Positions 8,590-19,694 of a DNA stretch of 64,000 nucleotides are shown here, piece after piece; the stretch's first letter is position 1, and every line of letters begins with the position of its first letter. Origin of the DNA: Panacibacter ginsenosidivorans (GTDB lineage: Bacteria; Bacteroidota; Bacteroidia; Chitinophagales; Chitinophagaceae); the NCBI RefSeq assembly GCF_007971225.1, contig NZ_CP042435.1:1987501-2051500 (forward strand), given 5' to 3'. A program made the translations under genes and the position numbers. The notes beneath the pieces are model-generated. The model did not search any database. It saw only the letters and a program-made list of their open reading frames with translations, and was not told the origin of the DNA.

Positions 8590-10359
8590 TTATTGAATAG
8601 TAACTGTTTGTTTGTATTCATCAAGTGTTATGGTATATGTTCCTGCTGTAGAAGGTGTGCTAAAATTATCGCCGCCTTCCCACTTGATCTTACGCTTTAT
8701 GGTACCGCCTGATGTGCCATTGTCTCCATTATCTTCATAATCGAAAGCACCCCATGCATTGCCAGCAAGGAATTTAATAGACTTAGATGCTTTTAAAGTA
8801 GCAGTGATCGTCCACACGCCGTTGCCCTGGTAAGTCATTTGCGGAGAGCTTGGCGGATCCCAATCATTAACACCTGACTGGTTAATGCCGTCTCCCACAA
8901 GTCTCATTTCTGTAGCAGGGCTCATGAAATATTTTATGTTATCCCTGTCACGTCCATCCCATATAACCCTGTTAACACCTCCAGTTGCATTAGGAAAGTT
9001 TGGCCCGTTTACTTCCATTGTACTTCCATCTCCACCATTTGATCCGTAGCTTCTGGTTTCATCAACAGCAAAGCTTCCGTTATTCCATTGGTTATTATCT
9101 ATAAGCTTCCATCCGTCTGCCGTAAAATTGGTGATACCTACGAACAAATTATCTGCAGGTGCACCCATTGCATAGTTAGGAAATACGCTTGGTGGATCCC
9201 AGTTTGCACCTACAGCACCACCAACAAAGCCCATCCTGCCTTCACGTATATCGTACTTAAGCGTTTTCCTGTTAATGCTGATGCGATAAACACCATCTGC
9301 TGAAACAGAAAGATTAGCACCACCGGCAGATAAATCTCCACCAGAACCACCATAGTTTATGTCCCAGCTTCTGCCTTGTGTAATTTTAAATTCAGAACCG
9401 GCAGGTAAGTAAATGTACATGTAGTACATGTCGTTAAATACATCTGTACGAAGGTCTCTTATAAACTCAGGAGCAGTGCCCGGGTCCCAGTTATTACCAT
9501 TATTAGTTGTAGCCTGGTAGCCACCTGGAAGATAAAATCTCAATAGCGGGAAATAGCTTTGCACTGTTACCACAACAGCATTTGAATAAACTGTTGCTCC
9601 CAGAGCAGTCGTTGCTTTTACACGATATTCTACATCGCCTGAGTTCCCCCCCGGAATGCCTGAATTTAATGCAGTTTCATTTAATTCTCCCTGCGTCAAT
9701 CCTTTTGTATAAATGCCGGTACCAACAGCTATTTCTGAAGGCGTCGCAAACTCTTTGCCTGAAGAATCATACTGTAATGTATATGTTACAGCTCCGGTAT
9801 AACCATTGAAAGATTGGCCCCATGAAAAATCAATCGCATGCTCATTAGATGTATTAATACCGGCGGTAACAGAAGTAGCAGAACTGGTAAGTACAGAAGC
9901 ATCTCCGTATGCACTAACAGTTACATTTACCACATTTGAGGTATACTGTTCATTGTTATTGCCATAAGAAGAAACGACACGAACATCAAGGCTATAAGGA
10001 GCACCTAATGTAAAACCGTAATTTAATAATATAACATTTAACTCCTTACCGGTAAGCGACGTACTAAGAGTGCCTGTAACAATCTTACTTGTTTTATTAG
10101 AGAAATTTCTTCCGGCAGAATCTATCTCTAAAATATACTTGTAGGTATTTGAATCTGAAGCGTACTTAGGATTTGTCCACGAAAAGCTGATCACTTCATT
10201 TGAAGAATCTGCAGGTGTTGGTGCAACCGATTCTGCAGAAGCGGAAAGTGTTACTGCTGTGCCATTTGCATAGAATGGCAGGTCTTTAACCTTATTACAG
10301 GCTGCGAAGATCAGCGCTGCGGTTAGAACTGTTGCTACAGCAGGAATGAATTTTTTCAT
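8590..10359 (-). CDS. SusF/SusE-type surface glycan-binding lipoprotein
   Basis: A 589-residue lipoprotein (signal ending FAAC, Cys21) expected on the outer-membrane surface. Two SusE-type N-terminal modules occur in tandem (about 30-140 and 150-265; both have SFSW/DFSWG followed by a YKYILEID/YTLQYDSSG strand). Three SusF/E-like carbohydrate-binding modules follow (from about 275, 385 and 490), each with a GxxW or NxWDP aromatic pattern such as NWDPPS. It would hold glycan near the SusC/SusD transporter. It is the last gene of the SusCDEF run, 20 bp after the SusE-like gene, and is closed by a strong terminator. Confidence 0.82.
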   Translation of the reverse strand: MKKFIPAVATVLTAALIFAACNKVKDLPFYANGTAVTLSASAESVAPTPADSSNEVISFSWTNPKYASDSNTYKYILEIDSAGRNFSNKTSKIVTGTLSTSLTGKELNVILLNYGFTLGAPYSLDVRVVSSYGNNNEQYTSNVVNVTVSAYGDASVLTSSATSVTAGINTSNEHAIDFSWGQSFNGYTGAVTYTLQYDSSGKEFATPSEIAVGTGIYTKGLTQGELNETALNSGIPGGNSGDVEYRVKATTALGATVYSNAVVVTVQSYFPLLRFYLPGGYQATTNNGNNWDPGTAPEFIRDLRTDVFNDMYYMYIYLPAGSEFKITQGRSWDINYGGSGGDLSAGGANLSVSADGVYRISINRKTLKYDIREGRMGFVGGAVGANWDPPSVFPNYAMGAPADNLFVGITNFTADGWKLIDNNQWNNGSFAVDETRSYGSNGGDGSTMEVNGPNFPNATGGVNRVIWDGRDRDNIKYFMSPATEMRLVGDGINQSGVNDWDPPSSPQMTYQGNGVWTITATLKASKSIKFLAGNAWGAFDYEDNGDNGTSGGTIKRKIKWEGGDNFSTPSTAGTYTITLDEYKQTVTIQ

Positions 10360-10379
10360 AATTTAAAAATTAGATTGAA

Positions 10380-11219
10380 TTATTGTTTAACAACAGTGTA
10401 TTTTCCGGTTTTAAAGTTTACAGTTACCTTGTAGCTACCTGCAACTGCTGGTGTCGGAATCGCATCGGGATCACCTTCCGATCCGAAATTAAATCCAAGA
10501 TCTCCACCTGAAGCGTCCCCGCTGGCACCAGCTAATTTGCTTATACCATATTGAGGTTGCCATTGATTAAGAGTCGTAAGAAATTTATAATAAAACCCGG
10601 GGCTAAAATTCATAACGATATTATACTCCGTATTACTAACCTTCGTACATTTTTGATCTTCCGGTGGATTATTGGTCCAGCTGCTTGGTGTACCATCACC
10701 TGTTATATACAGGTCTCCTGTTGGAGAAATAGGAACAGCAACATCCAGGTAAGGAGTTATCACTGCCTGTACAACATTAGAAAACAAAGGCGCACTGTTA
10801 TTAACCAATGTTGATTTTACCCTGAATTCAACAGTATGGGATATATCTTCCTGCAGATTAAGTTTTGTAAGTATCGTATTAAGCTGACTTACAGTATATG
10901 TTACACCCAAGTCTTTTGCAATAGATAATTCCTGCAAGGATGGGCTGGAAAAATTTGCACCTGCTGTGTCTACCTGCAATATGTAATTCACGTCTTGTGA
11001 ACTAATGCCTGTTGTAAATTGGTAATTTGGATTTGTCCAGGCAAATTGAATTGCATCCTGGTTTGCATTATCTCTCACGAGGATTAATTCACTGGCTGAA
11101 GCCGATAATTCGGGTGGAGTTCCACCTTCATAATAAATCTTGTGTTCATCTTTTTCGCATGACCAGAACATTACTGCGGACAGTAAAGAGAGGAACAGCA
11201 ATTTTGAAATGAGTTTCAT
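10380..11219 (-). CDS. SusE-type outer-membrane glycan-binding lipoprotein
   Basis: A 279-residue lipoprotein (signal ending FWSC, Cys21). Residues about 30-165 form a SusE-type beta domain (AFAWTNPNY-like IQFAWTNPNY followed by VNYILQVDTAG). The C-terminal part begins DLYITGDGTPSSWT, which resembles the starch-binding modules of SusE/SusF. It parallels the first modules of its downstream neighbour, suggesting duplication. It lies between susD-like and SusF-like genes with short gaps (25 and 20 bp), so it belongs to one operon. Confidence 0.82.
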   Translation of the reverse strand: MKLISKLLFLSLLSAVMFWSCEKDEHKIYYEGGTPPELSASASELILVRDNANQDAIQFAWTNPNYQFTTGISSQDVNYILQVDTAGANFSSPSLQELSIAKDLGVTYTVSQLNTILTKLNLQEDISHTVEFRVKSTLVNNSAPLFSNVVQAVITPYLDVAVPISPTGDLYITGDGTPSSWTNNPPEDQKCTKVSNTEYNIVMNFSPGFYYKFLTTLNQWQPQYGISKLAGASGDASGGDLGFNFGSEGDPDAIPTPAVAGSYKVTVNFKTGKYTVVKQ

Positions 11220-11244
11220 ATTAATGAGTTTGTCTTATTAAAAA

Positions 11245-12864
11245 TTAATAGCCAGTATTTTGTGTAAGATTTGGATTGGCTGTAAGGTTTGACGCTGGAA
11301 CAGGGTAAATATTATATTTACTGTCTACGCCGGTACCAGAAGCTACTCCACCTTTCCAGGGCCACAAATAGGTGCTGGTAGTAAGCAACCCGTAGCGTAT
11401 CAGATCTGTACGACGATGACCTTCCCAATATAATTCTCTTGCTCTTTCATCCAATATGGTTTGTAATGTTAAGTCAGAAGAAGTAAGTTTACCAACATCG
11501 CCGGGTCCGTAACTCTGACCATAAGCTCTGAACCTGATCTTATTTAGATAATCCAGTGCAGTTTCAGCATCGCCTCCCCCGCCACGTAAATGAGCTTCCG
11601 CATAGATCAAATACATTTCAGATAAACGGAATACCGGGAAATCAACATCGGCAAAATTGTTCTGCACATCTGATGTTGGCAAACCATCTGAACGAATATT
11701 CTTATACTTATTTACATGAAGACCGTTATTAAAATCACTGATATCTCCAATAGCTATTTGAGAGGCACTGGTTCCATATTTTGAAGTGGTGAACATTGCG
11801 CGCTGATCAGTAACACCCGTTGGGTCTGGAAACAAATTAGCTAATGCAGATGTACCTCTGTACCCATACCAGCCACCACTCACTCCATATTCATTATGAT
11901 CATCTCCAGAAGCGCAATGCACAAAGAAAGTAGTGTTGCCATAGGACTGTGTATAAAGGCCATCGCAGTTTATAGCATATATAAATTCATCTTTTCTTTT
12001 ATCATTATCCGCCATAAATAATTTATCGTACTCCGGCTGTAACTGGTAACCGGCATCGATAACTTTTTGTGCATAGTTTAATGCATCTGCGTAATGTGCT
12101 GTTCCGGTATAAACTTCTGCATTCAAATAAAGTCTTGCAAGCAAAGCCCAGGCAGCAGCCTGGTCTACCCTGCCATACTCAATTGTTTTCGCAGGAGCCA
12201 GATCTGCATCGATGGCTTTAAGTTCACTTTCTATATAATTAAATAAATCAGTTCTGCTTATTTCTTTAGGCAGATAGGTACCGATGCCATCATCTTCAGT
12301 AATAAAAGTAGACTTACCAAAAAGATCAAGCATTACCCAGTAATTAAAGGCACGTAAAAATCGAACTTCTCCTCTCGATTTTCTTATATCATCAGCATCA
12401 GCACCTGTTATATTGCGGGCGGATAATTTTTCATCAGTTGATTCTCTCAAATATTCATTACCTATCGTAATATTATAGATAGGACGAGCATACATACCAC
12501 GCAGGAAAGGGTCAGAACTACTCCATTTCAGATTGTGGAAATCATGTATGGTTTGGTCGTTCCACGCTACTACAGCTTCATCTGTTGGAAGTTCCTCACA
12601 ATTAAAAAATCCTCTTATAAAAGGTGATTGAGACCCTTCATCAAGGCCCTGGATATCTGAACTTCCTGCAGGACCTGTATTACCAGTACTTGCCAATCCT
12701 CCATAAATTTTAGCCAGCACACTTTTGTATCCTTCAGCAGTTGAATAAGTAGTAGCTGGTGTAAGGTCATTTTGTGGTAAAAGATCGAGCTTCTTTGCAC
12801 AGGATGTGGCAGTAATTACTGCAACACATACTATGATCATATTTTTCGTTATTAAACTTTTCAT
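11245..12864 (-). CDS. SusD/RagB-family glycan-capture lipoprotein
   Basis: The outer-membrane lid protein of a SusC/SusD transporter, 539 residues. The ATG at 12864 begins a lipoprotein signal ending TATSC (Cys22); a longer frame to 12897 overlaps the susC end and is rejected as start. SusD hallmarks include the TPR-rich N-terminal half (RFLRAFNYWVMLDLFG), LSEMYLIYAEAHLRGG and a C-terminal LDERARELYWEGHRRTDLIR motif. It starts 22 bp after the SusC stop, which is the standard arrangement. Confidence 0.93.
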   Translation of the reverse strand: MKSLITKNMIIVCVAVITATSCAKKLDLLPQNDLTPATTYSTAEGYKSVLAKIYGGLASTGNTGPAGSSDIQGLDEGSQSPFIRGFFNCEELPTDEAVVAWNDQTIHDFHNLKWSSSDPFLRGMYARPIYNITIGNEYLRESTDEKLSARNITGADADDIRKSRGEVRFLRAFNYWVMLDLFGKSTFITEDDGIGTYLPKEISRTDLFNYIESELKAIDADLAPAKTIEYGRVDQAAAWALLARLYLNAEVYTGTAHYADALNYAQKVIDAGYQLQPEYDKLFMADNDKRKDEFIYAINCDGLYTQSYGNTTFFVHCASGDDHNEYGVSGGWYGYRGTSALANLFPDPTGVTDQRAMFTTSKYGTSASQIAIGDISDFNNGLHVNKYKNIRSDGLPTSDVQNNFADVDFPVFRLSEMYLIYAEAHLRGGGGDAETALDYLNKIRFRAYGQSYGPGDVGKLTSSDLTLQTILDERARELYWEGHRRTDLIRYGLLTTSTYLWPWKGGVASGTGVDSKYNIYPVPASNLTANPNLTQNTGY

Positions 12865-12886
12865 ATCATTACAATTATTTTGATAA

Positions 12887-15800
12887 CTAAAAATCAAGAT
12901 TTAGTCCGAGAGAATAAGTATGCGGACGCGGGTAAATATTTCCATCTACACCTGTATCACTTGCGTTTTCAGGATCCAGACCTGAGTATTTTGATATAAC
13001 AAAAACATTCTGAATACTGCCCGCAATTCTTAAGCTTGCTTTGTTATTAAATATCTTACCTACATTATATCCCAGGTTGATATTGTCTAACCTTAAGAAA
13101 GAAGCATTCTCCACATAATAATCAGAAAGAAACTGTGCATTTGAAAACCCTGTTTCTAAATAATTAACACCAGTATTTCCAATAAAATTGATAGGATTTT
13201 TTATAGATCGTAGTGTAGCACCTGAATTGAAATTATTATACATGTAATTTCCTAAATATGCATGTGCAGAAAGTCCAAGGCTAAATTGTTTGTAATTTAC
13301 CTGTGTGTTAATACCAAGTATCACATCAGGAGCAGGTTTCTTATAGTAATACCGGTCATCATCATTTATAATTCCATCCCTGTTTATATCTTCATACAAA
13401 CCTTCAATTGGTTTACCTGTTTGTTTATCGTATACCTGTTTGTAAACATTAAATATATAAGGTGCATACCCAACTGCAAACTTGCCTATATTGTTACCTG
13501 TACCACCACCTATTCCGCTTACATCAATACCCTTAAAATTAGGGTCCTGATTTTGCAGCAGGTTTGTGATGGTAGATTTATTATAACTGATATTAAAGCC
13601 TAAATCCCATGAAAGATTCGGACCTTTTACAGGTGTTGTATTTAAAGTAAATTCAAACCCTTTCACTTCCATGTTACCTACATTAATAGTAAGCAGGTTC
13701 ACAAAATTGGCACCTGGCGCAACTGGCACCTGGCTTAAAAGGTCTTTCGTTTTTTTCTTGTAGAAATCCAAAGAACCTGATATACGGTTATTTAAAAATC
13801 CGAAGTCTAAACCAATATTAGAGGTTGTAGTTGTTTCCCATTTCAGGTTAGCATCATATCCTTCAGGACGCAGATAGCTGTAAAAAGCATCTCCAAACTG
13901 ATACTGTGCACCGGTATTAAAGCTTCGTGTATATCTTGGTAAATAAGAATAATAACCAATACCGTCCTGCTGACCTGTAACACCCCAACCCAAACGTAAT
14001 TTAAGGTCACTTACGATAGTTGTGTTTTTGAAGAATTCCTCTTTCAGTTTCCAGGCTCCGGCAAAAGCAGGGAAATAACCTACGCGGTTATCTTTTGAAA
14101 ACTTAGAACTGGCATCTCTTCTTATTGAAGCAGTAAGCAGGAACTTATTTGCAATTGTTACATTCAACCTTGATAAATAAGATTCAAGTCTGTATTCTGG
14201 TTTGTCTGTATAAAATGTCTGTTCCGTACCTGCAATCGTATCTTTCTTTTCTGGGTGATTAAAATCTGCAATTGGTCTGTAGCTAAATGACGGATAATTA
14301 AAAACATCAGTCACAAAATCCTGGTAACTATGCCCTACCAATAAATCAAATTTAGTATTTAGGCTTTTTAATTCCTTGGCGTAGAATAAAGAAACATCAG
14401 CTAAGGTATTTTGCTTCTTTTGTTGATAATAGGTCTTTCTTCCACCTGTTTTATAATTTGTGGCCGAAACGGAGTCAATATTATCATTACCTGATCCTTT
14501 TGCATCATCAAGTCCTAAATTAACCATCACGTGCAAGTCTGGAAAAAAATGTAATTTATAATCAAGTTGGATATTTCCAATAAGCCTATTCACAGTAGAA
14601 GTATTGTTCCTTAAGTTTAACAATCCAAGAGGATTACGGTTGGCAAGATCTATTGCACTATCAAAAACTCCTTGATGATTTAATTGTCGCCATTCAAAAT
14701 AACCACCATAATAATAGCCCTCATTTTTTTGATCATAAACCGGTTGTGTTGGATCAAAATAAATAGCTGATCCTATAGCACCTTCATCGGCAAAAACGTT
14801 TTTTGTTTGGCTGCCTTTAACAACAAGGTTGACTGCTAAATGGTCATCAAAAAACTTGGGCGTAAGGCTTAACGATGATGTAAGTCTTTTGAAATTATTT
14901 GTCTTTAAAATACCATCCTGGTTCAGATAACCAAGTGAAGCCCTAAATGGCAAATTACCAATACTTCCACTTGCGCTAATATTGTTATCATATCCCATTG
15001 CAGTCTGATAGATTTGGTCCTGCCAGTTTGTATTGGCATCTCCAAGAAGATCTTTATAAGTGTTAATACCGGTTGCAGCAGCATCATTATTGATAATTGT
15101 TCTAATCTGGCCAGCATTTAGTACACCTACAGTTTTGCCTACAACACCGGCGGATGTGGTTGTATTAAAATTAAACTTCACTTTGCCTTTTGCGCCTTTT
15201 TTAGTTGTAATTATTATAACTCCATTAGAAGCCCTTGAGCCATACAATGCAGTTGCAGAGGCATCTTTCAATACACTCATTGACTCTATATCATTAGGGT
15301 TAATTGTATTCAAAAGATTAGCAGAACCTGGAAGGCCATTACTTTCAACAGGCACTCCATCAATAACAATCAAAGGATCATTACTTGCATTTAATGATGC
15401 ACCACCACGAATGCGAATTTTACTGCCACCACCTGCAGAACCACCGCCTGAAGTAACCTGTAAACCTGCAACTTTACCCTGCAACAGTTGCTCTGATGAA
15501 TTGTTTACACCTTTCTGAAAGTCTTTTGCGGTAACAGATGTTACAGATCCTGTAAGATCTCCTTTCTTCCTTGTTCCGTAGGCTACCACAACAACATCAT
15601 TGAGGGTACTTGCAGATTGTACCAGAGATACATTCATACCGCCGCTGCCTATTAATAATTCCTGTGTGGTGTAGCCAACATACGATATAACAATCGTTGT
15701 TGCATTGGAAGGCGCATTTAATGAAAACGATCCATCTGCTTTGGTTTGGGTACCTATATTGGTTCCTTTCACCAGCACTGATGCACCTGCGATGGGCTTT

Positions 15801-15913
15801 CCATCTTTCAGATCCGTAACCATTCCGGTTACAACTTTATCCTGCGCTAAAGCCGGTAGGCTTACCAATACCAGCGGAAGCGCAAGCATCATAAACAATC
15901 GTTTAAAGTTCAT
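12887..15913 (-). CDS. SusC/RagA-family TonB-dependent outer-membrane transporter
   Basis: Imports oligosaccharide through the outer membrane with TonB energy. 1008 residues from the ATG at 15913, which begins a clear signal peptide (MNFKRLFMMLALPL, cleaved after ALAQ). A carboxypeptidase-regulatory-like domain (about 25-100), a TonB-box/plug region starting VVVAYGTRKKGDLTGSV and a 22-strand-type beta-barrel with terminal aromatic residue (LGLNLDF) follow. It is first gene of the SusCDEF operon. Two operator-like palindromes lie about 165-210 bp upstream. The possible extension to 16015 lacks signal-peptide character at its start and is rejected. Confidence 0.95.
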   Translation of the reverse strand: MNFKRLFMMLALPLVLVSLPALAQDKVVTGMVTDLKDGKPIAGASVLVKGTNIGTQTKADGSFSLNAPSNATTIVISYVGYTTQELLIGSGGMNVSLVQSASTLNDVVVVAYGTRKKGDLTGSVTSVTAKDFQKGVNNSSEQLLQGKVAGLQVTSGGGSAGGGSKIRIRGGASLNASNDPLIVIDGVPVESNGLPGSANLLNTINPNDIESMSVLKDASATALYGSRASNGVIIITTKKGAKGKVKFNFNTTTSAGVVGKTVGVLNAGQIRTIINNDAAATGINTYKDLLGDANTNWQDQIYQTAMGYDNNISASGSIGNLPFRASLGYLNQDGILKTNNFKRLTSSLSLTPKFFDDHLAVNLVVKGSQTKNVFADEGAIGSAIYFDPTQPVYDQKNEGYYYGGYFEWRQLNHQGVFDSAIDLANRNPLGLLNLRNNTSTVNRLIGNIQLDYKLHFFPDLHVMVNLGLDDAKGSGNDNIDSVSATNYKTGGRKTYYQQKKQNTLADVSLFYAKELKSLNTKFDLLVGHSYQDFVTDVFNYPSFSYRPIADFNHPEKKDTIAGTEQTFYTDKPEYRLESYLSRLNVTIANKFLLTASIRRDASSKFSKDNRVGYFPAFAGAWKLKEEFFKNTTIVSDLKLRLGWGVTGQQDGIGYYSYLPRYTRSFNTGAQYQFGDAFYSYLRPEGYDANLKWETTTTSNIGLDFGFLNNRISGSLDFYKKKTKDLLSQVPVAPGANFVNLLTINVGNMEVKGFEFTLNTTPVKGPNLSWDLGFNISYNKSTITNLLQNQDPNFKGIDVSGIGGGTGNNIGKFAVGYAPYIFNVYKQVYDKQTGKPIEGLYEDINRDGIINDDDRYYYKKPAPDVILGINTQVNYKQFSLGLSAHAYLGNYMYNNFNSGATLRSIKNPINFIGNTGVNYLETGFSNAQFLSDYYVENASFLRLDNINLGYNVGKIFNNKASLRIAGSIQNVFVISKYSGLDPENASDTGVDGNIYPRPHTYSLGLNLDF

Positions 15914-16076
15914 AATGATAGATTTACTGGTTTTTATTTGTAAAATCTTAAATGCAATAAATAAAAGCAATGAAGAAGACGATATAATATGTCCATGCAG
16001 AAAGATGCTAAGCAATGTTATGGTTATACTGTTCAGTTAGTCTCATGGTTGTTAAGCAATCGTATTCTTAATTAAG

Positions 16077-16091
16077 GTGTAAAAAATACAC
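16077..16091. promoter_or_regulatory. Operator palindrome 1 upstream of susC
   Basis: GTGTAAAAAATACAC: 5-bp perfect inverted arms around five A. It is the exact reverse complement of the copy at 16108-16122; centres are 31 bp apart, about three helical turns. The same sequence is found upstream of the GH13 gene. Confidence 0.75.
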
Positions 16092-16100
16092 ATTAATTAG

Positions 16101-16130
16101 CAAATATGTGTATTTTTTACACAACACAAA
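16101..16130 (-). promoter_or_regulatory. Candidate susC promoter overlapping operator 2
   Basis: On the minus strand a TTTG (16127-16130) and a CATATTTG (16101-16108) resemble the Bacteroidota -33 and -7 elements with an 18-bp spacer. That is a little short, and the -7 first base is off-consensus. The palindrome at 16108-16122 fills the spacer. Confidence 0.4.
16108..16122. promoter_or_regulatory. Operator palindrome 2 upstream of susC
   Basis: GTGTATTTTTTACAC, the inverted partner of the 16077-16091 site. Position within a candidate promoter spacer suggests repression. Confidence 0.75.
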
Positions 16131-16311
16131 AATTATTAGGGATATTTTTTTGCTTTGAGGAAAGGATTTTATTCTTTCAGGAAGTTTTGGCTAAACAGAA
16201 ATACAGAAAAAGCTAAATTCAGGCGGGGCTTTCAGCATATCAACATTCTGAAATATCCTTAGTGGAATAATTATGCAATAACTGACTCTTTGTTCAGTAA
16301 AGCACAAAAAG

Positions 16312-16330
16312 GTGAAGTGTGTGACGCAAC
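16312..16330 (-). repeat. Core repeat, degenerate
   Basis: Minus-strand core reads GTTGCGTCACACACTTCAC, mixing the two subtypes at the dyad. It lies between the NUDIX regulator stop and the susC upstream region, with the outer motif next to the stop. Confidence 0.65.
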
Positions 16331-16371
16331 GAAAGCTCAATAGTATTACAAATGGCCGGATCAAAAAATTA

Positions 16372-17136
16372 CTAAAAATCTATACCGCTCCATTTTTTCT
16401 TGGTATGCTTGTACTTGTTAAAGTCAAACTGGTAAAGCTTTCCAGGCCTGTGTGGCACATCATCTTCAAATTCCCCGGTATCAATTAAGAAGTCCATAGC
16501 AAAAAATTTCTTCCTGAAATTTCTCCTGTCCATCTTTATATCAAGAATGGCTTCATAAAGATTTTGAAGTTCCCGAAGCGAGAATTTCTCGGGCAACAGG
16601 TTAAAGCCAAGCGGGTGCTCCTGTATACGTTTCTGCAGCCAGGCGTAACATTCATCCATGATCTCTTTATGGTCAAAAGCCATATCCTGTATGCTTTTCA
16701 CGGAATGCCAGTGCAGTTCATTATCCATCCTGCTAAGTTGATGGTGTTCAATATTCAACAGTGAACAATAAGCCACCGTAAGCACACGCCCACCAGGATG
16801 GCGGTCTGGCCGGCTGAATGTTTTTACCTGTGCCAGGTATACATCATCCATACCCGTACGCTCTTTCAATACACGGTATGCTGCGTCATCCAGCATTTCA
16901 TTATCGTCGGCAAAATCACCAAGTAAAGACCATTTATCATGAAACATTTCAAGGTCACTGCGTATCAGCAATACCTTCAGTTCATTTTCATCAAACCCAA
17001 AGATCACGCAGTCAACAGTTATAGGTACACGCGGATACGATTCTACCAGTTTCCTGGCATCGTTTATAAGTCCATCTTCCTTTTTGCGTAGTTCAGTAAT
17101 AACAGCGGGTTCTTTTTTCATACTGGCAAATTTCAA
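16372..17136 (-). CDS. NUDIX-type (NrtR/AraR-like) transcriptional regulator
   Basis: A 254-residue DNA-binding regulator with an N-terminal NUDIX fold (about 38-165) and a C-terminal winged helix (about 175-240, starting EKFSLRELQNLYEAILD). The NUDIX box region reads GDFADDNEMLDDAAYRVLKE and lacks the catalytic REUxEE glutamates, so it probably senses rather than hydrolyses a nucleotide or sugar ligand, as known for this regulator class. It is next to the SusCDEF operon, and palindromes sit upstream of susC, of itself and of a GH13 gene. A second in-frame ATG at 17121 is possible. Effector unknown; role as the cognate regulator is inference from position and shared sites. Confidence 0.85.
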   Translation of the reverse strand: MKFASMKKEPAVITELRKKEDGLINDARKLVESYPRVPITVDCVIFGFDENELKVLLIRSDLEMFHDKWSLLGDFADDNEMLDDAAYRVLKERTGMDDVYLAQVKTFSRPDRHPGGRVLTVAYCSLLNIEHHQLSRMDNELHWHSVKSIQDMAFDHKEIMDECYAWLQKRIQEHPLGFNLLPEKFSLRELQNLYEAILDIKMDRRNFRKKFFAMDFLIDTGEFEDDVPHRPGKLYQFDFNKYKHTKKKWSGIDF

Positions 17137-19512
<2,376 letters not shown>

Positions 19513-19694
19513 TTTTATGAGCCCGGCTTCTGAATATGTATTAAACATCGTTGCGTCGCACACTTGTACTTTCTTATCAATGTTCAGCAATGAACAAACG
19601 CCGAAGAGTGCGACGCAACAAAAGTTTTATAGCAGCACTTTAGTTGGGCTCACAAAAATTCTACAATCACTAAGCAACTACTGAAGGATTGTTT
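19513..19694. repeat. Facing pair of core repeats between ligA and the HerA-like gene
   Basis: The clearest full-length copy: outer TTTATGAGCCCGGCT right after the ligA stop, core 19550-19569 (+), a short spacer with GTTCAGCAATGAAC, core 19600-19619 (-), then TTGGGCTCACAAAAAT (about 19651-19666). It fills almost the whole space between two convergent genes and could fold into one long imperfect hairpin. Confidence 0.9.

Larger units (their letters stand above)
15914..16371. other. 458-bp gap: susC leader, operators and one core repeat
   Basis: Between the regulator stop and susC start. From the susC side it holds a long leader (15914-16076), two 15-bp palindromes (16077-16091, 16108-16122), a candidate promoter, then about 180 bp without recognised signals. 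A degenerate core repeat follows at 16312-16330 (-), whose outer end (GGCCGGATCAAAAAAT) touches the regulator stop. Confidence 0.8.

Noticed and set aside
12865-12897. Upstream start of the SusD-like protein overlapping susC
   Set aside because: The extension has no signal-peptide character, while ATG 12864 starts a proper lipoprotein signal.
15914-16015. 34-residue extension of the first SusC
   Set aside because: It would put a second hydrophobic segment before a normal signal peptide; ATG 15913 is the typical start.
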